The notes under the pieces: model-generated | The model's database searches: none | What the model saw: only the letters and a program-made list of their open reading frames with translations | Told to the model about the DNA's origin: nothing | Made by a program: the position numbers and the translations under genes | In this document: positions 1-8,825 of the stretch, in pieces | Numbering within the stretch: the stretch's first letter is position 1 | How the letters are laid out: the number at the start of each line of letters is the position of its first letter | NCBI RefSeq assembly: GCF_900172295.1 | Contig: NZ_FWFL01000006.1 | Location: 186,001-250,000, forward strand | From: Roseovarius litorisediminis | Lineage (GTDB): Bacteria > Pseudomonadota > Alphaproteobacteria > Rhodobacterales > Rhodobacteraceae | Length of the DNA stretch: 64,000 nt | Direction of reading: 5' to 3'

Positions 1-58
1 GCGTGGCGGTGATCTCGCTCTGCCAGATCGGAAGGTTGCGGAATTCGGGTTGGCTCAT
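1..58 (-). CDS. 5' end of an unidentified gene in the amine-transporter operon (truncated by window edge)
   Basis: An ATG at 58-56 opens a frame that stays open to the window edge, giving 19 residues that begin MSQPEFRNLPIWQ. It starts three bases after the stop codon of the transporter permease, so it is very probably the next gene of the same operon. Its position suggests a role in metabolising the imported quaternary amine, but 19 residues are too few to name a family. Confidence 0.6.
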   Translation of the reverse strand, partial: MSQPEFRNLPIWQSEITAT

Positions 59-61
59 GGT

Positions 62-2059
62 TTAACTCTCCAGTCCAAAGCGAATGCGTGCGCCACGGGC
101 GCCCGCGTTGACCAGCCGATCGGCGATGATGGCGATGAAAGCGATGGCAAGACCGGCAACCAACCCCCGGCCCGTGTCGGCCTTGGTCAGGGCGATGTAC
201 ACCTCCTGCCCCAAATCGCGCGTGCCCACGAGGGCAGTGATCACCAGCATCGACAGCGCCAGCATGATCGTCTGGTTGATCCCCAGCAAAATCTCGGGCA
301 GCGCCAGGGGCATACGCACAAGCCGCAGCAACTGGCGTGGCGTGCAGCCCGAAACGATGCCGGCCTCGATCAGATCGCTGCTGACATTGCGGATGCCATG
401 CGCCGCATAGCGCACAGCCGGGGCAAGCGCATAAAGAACGATGGCGATCATCGCGGTGAAATCTCCGACGCGGAACAACATGACCACCGGGATCAGATAG
501 ACAAAACTGGGAAGCGTCTGCAGCGTGTCGATCAGCAGGCCAATGGCCGTACCCGCCCTGCGGTTCAGCGCCGCCAACACCCCCAAGGGCACCCCGATAA
601 CAGTCGCCAAAATCACCGACGCACCGCACAGATAAACCGTGACCATCGCCTTGGCCCACAGCCCGGTAATTGCAATCAGGCCAGACAACCCGCCACATAG
701 CAGGGCCAGACGCCAGCCACCTGCGCGCCACCCCAGAAGGGTTAACATGGCAATGGCCCAGGGCCAGGGTATGCCCAGTAGGGTTCGCTTGATCGGCAGC
801 ATGAAATATTGCAGGAAAAAGACCTTCACCGCCTCGAACGTATCGAAATAATTCACGTTCAGGTATTTCACCACGTCATCCCAGAAATGCCCGGTGGTCA
901 GGGTATGGCTGTCCGGATAGTCCAGCAGCGCAGGCGCAAACCGCCCCAGAACCCACGTAAGACCCAGCAAGACAACCACCAGTGTTGTGCGCTTGTGACG
1001 CGTGACCCAACTTTGCCCATGAACGGGCGGCGTAATCTGCCCCATACGTTCGGCGAAGGCCTGGCTTAGCCGGTCAACGGCGATGGCCAGCACCACAATC
1101 GCGATTCCGGCCTCGAATCCGGCACCGATATCCAGCCGCCGCAGGGCTGCCAGCACGTCAAAGCCCAAGCCCCCCGCACCAATCATTGAGGCGATGATCA
1201 CCATGTTCAGCGTCAGCATGATCACCTGATTGACCCCCACCATCAGGCTGTGTGACGCCGACGGCACCAGCACGCGCCACATAAGTTGCCGCTCGGTTGT
1301 GCCCACCATGCGGCCAAAATCCACGATCTCGGGATCAACCGCTTTCAGCGCCATAATCGTGATCCGTACCATGGGCGGCGTGGCATAGATGATCGTCGCC
1401 ACCAAAGCCGAGACCGGACCGAACCCGAACATGAACAGGATCGGCACCAGATAGGCAAAGATCGGGATGGTCTGCATCAGGTCCAGAACCGGCGACAGCA
1501 GGCGTTCACCCACTGGATGCCGGTAGGCCCAGATACCGATCATTAGCCCGCCACCGGCCCCAATCGGCACCGCAATCATGACCGAGGCCAGTGTGACCAT
1601 GGCACTGTCCCACTGCCCGAAAATGGCGAGGTACAGAAAACAGGCGCCGACCAGCGCCGCCAGGCCCCAATCACGGCAATATTTACCAAAAGCAACCACG
1701 GCAGTTGTAACCACGATCCAGCTGACAGCAGGCAAAAGCGTGACTTCCGCGGATCCCTGCCCCGAGGTGAAACCCTTGCTTAACAAGTTCAGCAGCAACT
1801 CGTAGGGCTGCTCGATCATCCAGGCAATCGCTCGGGTCACATCGGTAAAGGAAACAGGTCCGATCGCAGCCTCTTCCACCAGCCATTTTATGCCTGCTGA
1901 AATCGGGTCTTTGAACGAAACGACCCAAGCCGACGGGAATTTGACCAGCCAGCGCATGTCCAGTGCCTTGGAAAGGTCGCGGCCAAATTGGCCCAGCACA
2001 ATCGTGACAACAATCAACGCGCAGACAATCAGCGCTCTGTTGTCAAGTCGCCGGATCAT
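62..2059 (-). CDS. Tandem-domain permease of a quaternary amine ABC importer (ProW/OpuAB/TmoW-like)
   Basis: This 665-residue inner-membrane protein should form the channel of a ProU/OpuA-type importer. It has an N-terminal helix (about 9-25) and two BPD-type permease halves (about 150-345 and 475-650). Each half carries an EAA-like loop, near EIVDFGRMVGTTERQL and SSDLIEAGIVSGCTPRQL. Single-domain ProW proteins are about half this length, so one chain probably supplies both permease units of the dimer. Large two-domain permeases of this kind are known for the roseobacter TMAO transporter TmoXWV. The start overlaps the stop of the ATPase gene by 4 bases (ATGA), which implies translational coupling. 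Membership of the glycine betaine/choline/TMAO class is secure; the substrate is inferred only. Confidence 0.85.
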   Translation of the reverse strand: MIRRLDNRALIVCALIVVTIVLGQFGRDLSKALDMRWLVKFPSAWVVSFKDPISAGIKWLVEEAAIGPVSFTDVTRAIAWMIEQPYELLLNLLSKGFTSGQGSAEVTLLPAVSWIVVTTAVVAFGKYCRDWGLAALVGACFLYLAIFGQWDSAMVTLASVMIAVPIGAGGGLMIGIWAYRHPVGERLLSPVLDLMQTIPIFAYLVPILFMFGFGPVSALVATIIYATPPMVRITIMALKAVDPEIVDFGRMVGTTERQLMWRVLVPSASHSLMVGVNQVIMLTLNMVIIASMIGAGGLGFDVLAALRRLDIGAGFEAGIAIVVLAIAVDRLSQAFAERMGQITPPVHGQSWVTRHKRTTLVVVLLGLTWVLGRFAPALLDYPDSHTLTTGHFWDDVVKYLNVNYFDTFEAVKVFFLQYFMLPIKRTLLGIPWPWAIAMLTLLGWRAGGWRLALLCGGLSGLIAITGLWAKAMVTVYLCGASVILATVIGVPLGVLAALNRRAGTAIGLLIDTLQTLPSFVYLIPVVMLFRVGDFTAMIAIVLYALAPAVRYAAHGIRNVSSDLIEAGIVSGCTPRQLLRLVRMPLALPEILLGINQTIMLALSMLVITALVGTRDLGQEVYIALTKADTGRGLVAGLAIAFIAIIADRLVNAGARGARIRFGLES

Positions 2060-3078
2060 TCGCCACCTCCGGCACCAAAAAGCACATGCGCGATGGCTTG
2101 CCGGTCAATACTGCCAACAATCTGGCCAGAGTTATCTGCAACCGGCACAGGCCCGTCGGCCATGATGATGCGTTCGGCCACTGCCGAAATCCGATCCGTC
2201 TGACGTATGGGCGGCCCGGACCCGCCCGCGCCTTTGGTCATCAACCCGCCCGCTGTCAGTACCTTTGAGCGAGGAATATGCTTGGTGAACTCCTCTACAT
2301 AATCCGAGGCCGGGTTCACCACCAGTTCCTCGGGCGTGGCGACCTGAATGATCTCGCCATCCTTCATGATGGCGATCCGGTCGGCCAGACGTACCGCCTC
2401 GTCAAAGTCGTGGGTGATAAACACGATCGTCTTGTGCAAGCGCGCCTGAAGGCTCAGAAATTCGTCCTGCATTTCGCGACGGATCAGCGGATCAAGCGCC
2501 GAAAACGGCTCGTCCAGAAACCACAGATGCGGTTCAACCACCAGTGACCGGGCAATGCCAACGCGCTGTTGCTGTCCCCCTGACAATTCGCGCGGGTAAT
2601 TGTCTTCGCGCCCCTTCAGGCCGACCAGTTCCACAACCTCGCGCGCCTTCGCTTCGGCCTGCGCTTTTGGCGCAGCCTGAACCGTCAGCGGAAACATCAC
2701 GTTTTGCAAGACTGTCAGATGGGGCAAAAGGGCAAAGTGCTGAAACACCATACCCAGCTTGTGACGGCGAATCTCGATCATTTCCTTGTCGGTGGCGCGC
2801 AACAGGTCGATCCCATCGAACAAGACCTCGCCGCCGGTGGGTTCGATCAGGCGCGACAGGCAGCGCACCAGCGTGGACTTGCCCGACCCCGACAGACCCA
2901 TGATGACAAATATCTCGCCCTCGGCAATATCGATGCTGGCATTGCGTACCGCACCTATTATGCCCGCTTTTTTCAGGTCACTCCCGGTGGGCGCCGGGGT
3001 ATTCTTTAAAAACCGCTCCGTATCTGCGCCGTAAAGCTTCCAGATATTCCGGCACGACAGCTTGATATTGGACGTCAT
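2056..3078 (-). CDS. ATPase of the quaternary amine ABC importer (ProV/TmoV-like)
   Basis: The 340-residue cytoplasmic ATPase powers the importer. Walker A GLSGSGKST is at 61-69, the Q-loop at VFQH, the signature [14 protein letters not shown] at 165-178, Walker B LWFLDEP at 185-191 and the switch His in ITHD at 221-224. About 65 residues follow the ATPase core, as in ProV/OpuAA where a CBS-like regulatory part sits, though it is short here. I chose the ATG at 3078. An upstream ATG would add 29 residues unlike the family, while MTSNIKLSCRNIWKLYG matches the usual N-terminus. The gene lies between the binding-protein and permease genes. Confidence 0.88.
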   Translation of the reverse strand: MTSNIKLSCRNIWKLYGADTERFLKNTPAPTGSDLKKAGIIGAVRNASIDIAEGEIFVIMGLSGSGKSTLVRCLSRLIEPTGGEVLFDGIDLLRATDKEMIEIRRHKLGMVFQHFALLPHLTVLQNVMFPLTVQAAPKAQAEAKAREVVELVGLKGREDNYPRELSGGQQQRVGIARSLVVEPHLWFLDEPFSALDPLIRREMQDEFLSLQARLHKTIVFITHDFDEAVRLADRIAIMKDGEIIQVATPEELVVNPASDYVEEFTKHIPRSKVLTAGGLMTKGAGGSGPPIRQTDRISAVAERIIMADGPVPVADNSGQIVGSIDRQAIAHVLFGAGGGE

Positions 3079-3171
3079 AGGTATCCCCGGACCGGAGTGG
3101 TGAATTGAAAACGCGCATTCTGGTGAAAAGCCGGGGCTGCATCTGATTGAAAACAGCCCCGACAAACAGGC

Positions 3172-4113
3172 TTACTGATTGACCCAGCCAGACCAGCGGT
3201 CTTTGTTTTCTGTCATCCAGTTCGCCACCACAGTGTCAATCTCGACCCCGTCCAGATCGGCCTCTCCGACCATGGCGCTCATTTCTTCGTTGCTCAGGCG
3301 GTAATCCTCAATGATGTCATACGCCCCCGGCCATTTGTCTTTCAGGCCGCTCCAGGCCGCTTTCCAGATCGGGCCGCGCGGCTTGCCGCAGTCGTAGGCC
3401 ATATCGGGGTTCACGCCCACCGACGGGTCAGAATAGCATTCCGGCGTGTAGGGCGGAAATTCCACAAACTCGCCCTCGTATTTTGCAGGCGCCCAATGCG
3501 GTACATAAACCCACAAAATAACAGGATCCTGCCGCTGATAGGCCGACTCAAGTTCGGCAAACAGCGCCGCATCTGTACCGGCGTGCACAACCTCGAAATC
3601 CAGTTCCAGCGCCTCGACCCGTTCGTCATCAAACCCACCCCAGGTGACAGGCCCGCCAACATAGCGGCCGTTGGGTGCAGTTTCGGCAGTGGCAAATTCC
3701 TCGGCGCAATCTTTCAGCGCTTCCCAGTTGGGCAGACCGGGGCACCGCTCCTTCATATAAGACGGATACCACCATTCCTCGATCGCCATCAGGCCGGTTT
3801 CACCCACATTCACAACGTTGCCGGTGGCGGTTGCTTCGTCCAGCGCCTCGCGCCCGGTGGTTTCCCAGATCTCCATCGCCAGATGCAGGTCGCCGGTTTT
3901 CAGCCCGGCAAATTGCGCGATGTAGTCGGCCTGCACATATTCGACATTATAACCCGCCTCTTGCAGAATGCTGCCCATGATCTTGGTGTTGATCAACTGC
4001 CCCGACCAATCGTGCAACGTGAGGCGAATAGGGTCTGACGATTCGGCAGCCCAGCCGGCCGATGCCGTTATAGCGCTCAACGCTAAAGCGCCTAAAGTAT
4101 TGAGTTTCAGCAT
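3172..4113 (-). CDS. Periplasmic quaternary-amine-binding protein (ProX/OpuAC/TmoX-like)
   Basis: This 313-residue protein starts with a Sec signal peptide (MLKLNTLGALALSAITASAGWA, cleavage near 22-23), so it is periplasmic. The mature part has the OpuAC-type fold signature (LTLHDWSGQLINTKIMG near the start) and many Trp and Tyr residues (WEIWETT-like, EEWWYPSY, ILWVYVPHWAP). Such residues form the aromatic cage that holds trimethylammonium groups in this family. It is first in the operon, 94 bases upstream of the ATPase start. Resemblance to TmoX of marine roseobacters is a recollection, not a computed match; glycine betaine, choline, carnitine or TMAO are all possible ligands. Confidence 0.85.
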   Translation of the reverse strand: MLKLNTLGALALSAITASAGWAAESSDPIRLTLHDWSGQLINTKIMGSILQEAGYNVEYVQADYIAQFAGLKTGDLHLAMEIWETTGREALDEATATGNVVNVGETGLMAIEEWWYPSYMKERCPGLPNWEALKDCAEEFATAETAPNGRYVGGPVTWGGFDDERVEALELDFEVVHAGTDAALFAELESAYQRQDPVILWVYVPHWAPAKYEGEFVEFPPYTPECYSDPSVGVNPDMAYDCGKPRGPIWKAAWSGLKDKWPGAYDIIEDYRLSNEEMSAMVGEADLDGVEIDTVVANWMTENKDRWSGWVNQ

Positions 4114-4310
4114 TTTTTAGCTCCCTGGTTTGTGGTTTTGTGTGTTTTTTTATTCTTAATACGATTTATTCTGCGGCAATTTTGCGTATCGGTCAATTAA
4201 AACCACAAATAACCACATTAAAAGGTGTCAATTCTATAGAACTGCAAAATATCCGGGCATTAACGTTGCATAATGTGGCTTTTTGTTTAAGTTCCCCTAT
4301 CAGAGGTTTC
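4114..4310. promoter_or_regulatory. Divergent promoter region with paired inverted TGTGG-type sites
   Basis: This AT-rich gap separates the leftward transporter operon from the rightward DeoR gene. It holds TTTGTGGTTTT at 4129-4139 and its exact inverse AAAACCACAAA at 4199-4209. A second pair is AACCACATTA at 4211-4220 and TAATGTGGCT at 4271-4280 (one mismatch when inverted). The arrangement suggests operators for the adjacent DeoR-type repressor acting on both promoters. That link is inferred from position. Confidence 0.6.
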
Positions 4311-5090
4311 ATGAACACTACGCGAAAAACAACCAACCAGCGGGAAGAAGAAATTCTGCGCGAGCTGGAAAAGCAGGGCGGGTCCTGCCGGGTCAGTTTT
4401 CTGGCCGACGCGCTTGGCGTTTCGAATGAAACCATTCGTCGCAACCTGCGCACGCTGGAAGAAAACAAGATCGTACGAAAGGTGCACGGCGGCGTTCATC
4501 TGATCGAGGATTTCAGCGAGGCACCGTTTCAAAGCCGGATATCCACCCACGCCGACGCCAAACAACGCCTTGCCGCCGCGGTGGCCAACAGCATCAGCGA
4601 CGGCGACTCCGTCTTTCTGGATATCGGGTCGACCACCGCTTATGTGGCGATGGCGCTGAAAAAACGCAGCAACCTGTTGGTCGTGACAAATTCGGCCTTT
4701 GTGGCCAATACACTTGCCACCCTGAACAATAATCAAGTGTTTCTGGCAGGCGGCAAGCTGCGCCGCCACGACGGGGGCGCTTTTGGCGCCGAAGCCCTTG
4801 ATCTTGTACGCCGCCTGAATGTTCAGTTTGCGGTATTTTCCGTCGGCGCTGTGAATGGCGAAACGGGCTTCATGCTGCACGATCTGGAAGAGGCCAATCT
4901 GGCCCGCGTCGCGGCCCAGAACGCGCAGGTTCGCATTGTGGTGGCCGACAAGGAAAAATTTAACAAACGCGCCCCTGTATCCGTCGGCAATGATACTCAG
5001 TTCGATGTCTTTTTTACCGATGCCCAACCACCCCGATCCATTGTCACGATGCTTCAGGAAAAGGACATTGATCTGGTTGTCGTCGACTAA
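4311..5090 (+). CDS. DeoR/GlpR-family transcriptional regulator
   Basis: This 259-residue DNA-binding repressor has an N-terminal winged HTH (about 10-60, with REEEILRELEKQGG, VSNETIRRNLRTLEEN and the family hallmark KVHGGV). The C-terminal DeoR sensor domain (about 80-255) has the ISDGDSVFLDIGSTT and VFLAGGKLRRHDGG stretches that bind phosphorylated or other small effectors. The start at 4311 is preferred because an AGAGG ribosome site lies just upstream and the protein then begins at the HTH; an upstream in-frame start would add 57 non-homologous residues. It is divergent from the amine transporter and precedes the methyltransferase gene by 114 bases, so it probably controls both. Confidence 0.85.
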   Translation: MNTTRKTTNQREEEILRELEKQGGSCRVSFLADALGVSNETIRRNLRTLEENKIVRKVHGGVHLIEDFSEAPFQSRISTHADAKQRLAAAVANSISDGDSVFLDIGSTTAYVAMALKKRSNLLVVTNSAFVANTLATLNNNQVFLAGGKLRRHDGGAFGAEALDLVRRLNVQFAVFSVGAVNGETGFMLHDLEEANLARVAAQNAQVRIVVADKEKFNKRAPVSVGNDTQFDVFFTDAQPPRSIVTMLQEKDIDLVVVD

Positions 5091-5204
5091 AACGCCGCTT
5101 TTTAGACGGAACTGAAAACCATAAACCCGGTAAAACAGCATGGCCCCAATCCGCGAAACGCCCTAATCTGGCGACAACCCCATGGCCCAAAAGAAAACGC
5201 GCAC

Positions 5205-6779
5205 ATGCCAAGTTCGCCACCAAATCAAGGCAAGAACGTAACCCGGCGAGGCCGGCGTGCCCGCGCTGCACCAGGCGGCAATGGTCGCCCGCTTGCATCA
5301 ACCTGCGTCAAAGGCGGGCATTATTCTCCGGTTTCACAGGAAAACCTGGGCCGGATTCACCAGGCCGCCCTACGCATCCTGTCACAGACGGGCATGGCCG
5401 ATAGCCCGCCCGCGGTTGTTGAAACCGTTTCAAAAGCGGGCGGCACCACAGATGCCGACGGGCGGCTTCTGTTTCCCGAAAAACTGATAACCCGGATGCT
5501 GGAAACCCTCCCGCGTGACCTTACGCTATGTGGGCAGACAGCCCGCCACGACATGGATCTGCGCGGCACCCGTGTGCACGTCGGGTCGGGCGGGGCCGCG
5601 CCGATGCTGGTTGACCTTGACAGCGATAGCTATCGCCCGTCGACCCTGCGCGATCTCTACGATGTGGCACGCATGGTTGATGCACTGGACAACGTGCATT
5701 TCTTCAGCCGCTCACTCGTGGCCCGCGACATGAACACCACTGCGCTTTTGGATATCAATACCGCTTTCGCCTCACTCGCGGGGACACAAAAGCATGTGAT
5801 GGTGGCAGCCCAGTCCACCGAAAACCTGCGCGAAATCGCAGCGATGTGCCACATAATCGCGGGCAGCGCCGAAGCTTTCCGTGCCCGGCCCTTTCTGTCG
5901 CTCAACATCAATCATGTCGTCCCTCCGCTGCGGTTTTCCGCCGAGGCCTGCGACGTCCTGCGCGAGGCTGTCTTGCAGGGCATTCCCGTGCACATCAACA
6001 CCTTCGGACAACTTGGCGCTTCCAGCCCGGTGACCATCGCAGGCTGTGTGGCCCAGACCGTGGCAGAAACGCTTGCAGGCCTGTGTTTTGCGTGGCTGCT
6101 TGACCCACAGGTCAAGGCCGTTTTCGGCATGCGCCCGATGATCACCGACCTGCGCACCGGCGGCATGGCAGGCGGCGCCGGCGAACAGGCGTTGCTGACA
6201 GCCGTCTCGGTACAAATGGCCAGATATTACAATCTGCCGAACTCAACCATCGCGGGGGCCACCGACAGCAAGATCAGCGATGCCCAAAGCGGCTATGAAA
6301 AAGCACTCACCATCAGCTCGGCGGCCCAGTGCGGCGCCAACCTGATCACGCAGGCCTGCGGCATGCAGGCCGGGCTGATGGGCGCTTCGCCGGAAAGCTA
6401 TGTGGTCGACAACGAAATGCTGGGCGCGGTACTGCGATCGCTGTCACCGGTCGGGGTGGATGATACCACCCTTGCAACCGACGTGATCGACAGGGTGGCC
6501 CGCGGCGAAGGCCATTTTCTGGGGCAGGCCGACACGCTGGCCCGGATGCAAACCGATTTCCTGTACCCCGTCATCGCCGACCGGACCCCGCCCGAAGAAT
6601 GGCAGGCCGCCGGCAAGCCTGATATCCGCGTCCGCGCCAAGGCCCGTGCGCAGGAAATTCTGACGTCACATTATCCCACACATCTATCTGCCGACACACA
6701 GGCCAAGTTGCGCGCCCGGTTTGACATTCGATTGCCGCCCCAGGCAATGAACCGCCCCCACATGCAAGGCGCCGAATAG
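5205..6779 (+). CDS. MttB-superfamily (trimethylamine/glycine-betaine-type) methyltransferase without pyrrolysine
   Basis: The 524-residue protein belongs to the MttB superfamily, whose members transfer a methyl group from a quaternary or tertiary amine to a corrinoid protein. Family features are GGHYSPVSQENLGRIHQAAL near residue 38, GSGGAAPMLVDLDSD, and a TIM-barrel core running to GMRPMITDLRTGGMAGG and the AGATDSKISDAQSGYEKAL stretch. There is no in-frame amber codon, so it is a non-pyrrolysine member like glycine betaine methyltransferase MtgB. No corrinoid protein gene is visible in the window. The transporter and DeoR regulator next door support a role in demethylating an imported quaternary amine. 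The N-terminal 35 residues are Arg/Gly-rich and the exact start is uncertain. Confidence 0.8.
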   Translation: MPSSPPNQGKNVTRRGRRARAAPGGNGRPLASTCVKGGHYSPVSQENLGRIHQAALRILSQTGMADSPPAVVETVSKAGGTTDADGRLLFPEKLITRMLETLPRDLTLCGQTARHDMDLRGTRVHVGSGGAAPMLVDLDSDSYRPSTLRDLYDVARMVDALDNVHFFSRSLVARDMNTTALLDINTAFASLAGTQKHVMVAAQSTENLREIAAMCHIIAGSAEAFRARPFLSLNINHVVPPLRFSAEACDVLREAVLQGIPVHINTFGQLGASSPVTIAGCVAQTVAETLAGLCFAWLLDPQVKAVFGMRPMITDLRTGGMAGGAGEQALLTAVSVQMARYYNLPNSTIAGATDSKISDAQSGYEKALTISSAAQCGANLITQACGMQAGLMGASPESYVVDNEMLGAVLRSLSPVGVDDTTLATDVIDRVARGEGHFLGQADTLARMQTDFLYPVIADRTPPEEWQAAGKPDIRVRAKARAQEILTSHYPTHLSADTQAKLRARFDIRLPPQAMNRPHMQGAE

Positions 6780-7082
6780 ACTCCCTGCATCGCACAATTC
6801 ATCAACCATGTGCTGACCCGGGGCCGCACGGGCCAAAGCCCAAACCCGGCCATATGGCGAATCCTGCAACACTCCTGCAATATTTTTGGGTTCAAAAACG
6901 GAAACGCGACGTCGTGAGACGTAAACGTGACGATTTTACCCTGTTTCACCAGTGTACAAATCGGTATCAACGCGCCAAAGCCTTTTGTGGTTTTCCCGAC
7001 TCAGGGAAAATGGAAAACGCTTTATAGAGCTTTCCCGAGAGTCGCGTCGCGGCTCTCAATCATTTTAACGGAGACCATGCCA
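6780..7082. other. Intergenic leader of etfBA with two short inverted repeats
   Basis: This is 303 bases without a convincing gene. TTTTCCC at 6991-6997 and GGGAAAA at 7004-7010 form a 7-bp inverted repeat with a 6-base spacer. A second hairpin, GAGAGTCGCG to CGCGGCTCTC, spans 7037-7058, just before the GGAG ribosome site (7070-7073) of etfB. They may be an operator and a leader structure. I could not identify clear -35/-10 boxes. Confidence 0.4.
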
Positions 7083-7841
7083 ATGAAGGTGCTCGTACCT
7101 GTCAAACGCGTGATCGACTATAACGTGAAGGTCCGTGTCAAAGCGGATGGAAGCGGTGTCGATCTTGCCAACGTCAAAATGTCGATGAACCCCTTTGACG
7201 AGATTGCCGTCGAAGAGGCGATCCGCCTGAAAGAGGCCGGCAAGGCCGAAGAAGTGATCGCCGTTTCGATCGGCGTCAAGCAAGCGCAGGAAACACTGCG
7301 CACGGCGCTGGCCATGGGTGCAGACCGCGCCATTCTGGTTGTCGCCGCCGATGACGTGCATACCGATATCGAACCGCTCGCCGTTGCCAAGATCCTCAAG
7401 GCGATCGTCGACGAAGAACAGCCCGGTATCGTGCTGTGTGGCAAACAGGCGATCGACAATGACATGAACGCCACCGGTCAGATGCTGTCGGCCCTTCTGG
7501 GCTGGAGCCAGGGCACCTTCGCCAGCAGCCTGGACATCGACGGCGATCATGCCACCGTCACCCGTGAAGTGGATGGCGGCCTGCAGACGATCAAGGTGAG
7601 CATGCCGACAATCATTTCGGTCGACCTGCGCCTGAACGAGCCGCGCTATGCCTCGTTGCCCAACATCATGAAGGCCAAGAAAAAGCCGCTGGACGAAAAA
7701 ACCGCCGCCGATTACGGCGTCGATGTCACGCCCCGCCTGCAAATCACCGGCACGTCAGAGCCTGACAGCCGCGCCGCCGGGATCATCGTTGGCTCGGTTG
7801 ACGAGCTTGTCGCAAAACTCAAAGAAGTGGGGGCTGTATAA
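7083..7841 (+). CDS. etfB: Electron transfer flavoprotein beta subunit
   Basis: EtfB (252 residues) forms the AMP/FAD-binding EtfAB heterodimer. It carries electrons from acyl-CoA, dimethylglycine, sarcosine and similar dehydrogenases to ETF-ubiquinone oxidoreductase. The sequence starts [20 protein letters not shown] and has the ETF beta signature around [24 protein letters not shown] (about 180-203). The ATG at 7083 is chosen because the GGAG at 7070-7073 is 9 bases upstream and the family starts with MKVLV; an ATG at 7077 would add Met-Pro with poor spacing. The stop overlaps the etfA start by one base (TAATG). Confidence 0.95.
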   Translation: MKVLVPVKRVIDYNVKVRVKADGSGVDLANVKMSMNPFDEIAVEEAIRLKEAGKAEEVIAVSIGVKQAQETLRTALAMGADRAILVVAADDVHTDIEPLAVAKILKAIVDEEQPGIVLCGKQAIDNDMNATGQMLSALLGWSQGTFASSLDIDGDHATVTREVDGGLQTIKVSMPTIISVDLRLNEPRYASLPNIMKAKKKPLDEKTAADYGVDVTPRLQITGTSEPDSRAAGIIVGSVDELVAKLKEVGAV

Positions 7842-8767
7842 TGGCTGTTCTTCTTCTCGCAGAAGTAACCGATGGCGAACTGGCCTTCGACGCAACCGCC
7901 AAGGCCGTAACCGCCGCCAAGGCCCTGGGTGATGTCACCGCGCTTTGCTGTGGCGCCTCGGCTGCCGCCGCAGGCGATGCTGCCGCCAAGATCGACGGCG
8001 TGACCAAGGTACTGGTTGCTGAAGATGCCTCATTGGGGCACCGCCTGGCGGAATCAACGGCCGCCTTGATCGTAAGCCTCGCGGGCGATTACGAACATAT
8101 CGTGGCCCCCGCCACCACCGACGCCAAGAATGTGCTGCCCCGCGTGGCTGCATTGCTGGATGTCATGGTGATCTCGGATGTCTCGGGCGTTGTCTCTTCC
8201 GACACGTTCGAGCGCCCGATTTATGCCGGTAACGCGATCCAGACCGTGAAATCCACCGATGGCAAAAAAGTCGTATCCTTCCGGACTTCGACCTTTGACG
8301 CCGCCGGTGACGGTGGCTCAGCCCCGGTTGAAACCATCTCGGCGGCTGCCGATCCGGGCCTTTCGTCCTGGGTCGAGGACAAGGTTGCCACCTCGGACCG
8401 CCCCGAACTGACCTCGGCTGGTGTGGTTGTCTCGGGTGGTCGCGGTGTCGGCTCGCAAGAGGATTTCGCCCTGATCGAAAAACTCGCCGACAAGCTGAGC
8501 GCCGCCGTTGGCGCGTCTCGTGCCGCGGTCGACAGTGGCTATGCACCGAACGACTGGCAGGTGGGTCAGACCGGCAAGGTGGTTGCCCCCGGTCTTTACG
8601 TTGCCGTCGGCATCTCGGGCGCCATTCAGCACCTGGCCGGCATGAAAGACAGCAAGATCATCGTTGCGATCAACAAGGACGAAGAAGCCCCGATCTTTCA
8701 GGTCGCAGACTTCGGCCTTGTCGCCGACCTCTTCTCAGCCGTCCCGGAACTGACCGAGAAACTGTAA
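7841..8767 (+). CDS. etfA: Electron transfer flavoprotein alpha subunit
   Basis: EtfA (308 residues) carries the FAD of the ETF heterodimer. The N-terminal half is the alpha/beta domain. The C-terminal FAD domain has GGRGVGSQEDF near 200, GYAPNDWQVGQTG, and the family signature VGISGAIQHLAGMKDS followed by IVAINKDEEAPIFQVADFGL at about 260-292. It is coupled to etfB by a one-base overlap and ends before a rho-independent terminator. The pair serves fatty-acid and methylated-amine oxidation, which fits the amine genes upstream, but it is a general housekeeping module. Confidence 0.95.
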   Translation: MAVLLLAEVTDGELAFDATAKAVTAAKALGDVTALCCGASAAAAGDAAAKIDGVTKVLVAEDASLGHRLAESTAALIVSLAGDYEHIVAPATTDAKNVLPRVAALLDVMVISDVSGVVSSDTFERPIYAGNAIQTVKSTDGKKVVSFRTSTFDAAGDGGSAPVETISAAADPGLSSWVEDKVATSDRPELTSAGVVVSGGRGVGSQEDFALIEKLADKLSAAVGASRAAVDSGYAPNDWQVGQTGKVVAPGLYVAVGISGAIQHLAGMKDSKIIVAINKDEEAPIFQVADFGLVADLFSAVPELTEKL

Positions 8768-8791
8768 GCCACTGAAATCGTAAACCAACCC

Positions 8792-8822
8792 AAAGGCCCG
8801 CCGAAAAACGGCGGGCCTTTTT
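8792..8822 (+). terminator. Rho-independent terminator after etfBA
   Basis: AAAGGCCCGCCG (8792-8803) and CGGCGGGCCTTT (8809-8820) form a perfect 12-bp stem with an AAAAA loop, followed by T residues. It lies 24 bases after the etfA stop and may also serve the convergent gene that ends at 8826. Confidence 0.9.
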
Positions 8823-8825
8823 GAT

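Noticed and set aside
5205..6779. Possible pyrrolysine (amber read-through) in the MttB-like gene
   Set aside because: The frame has no internal amber codon and is full length, so it belongs to the non-pyrrolysine MttB group.
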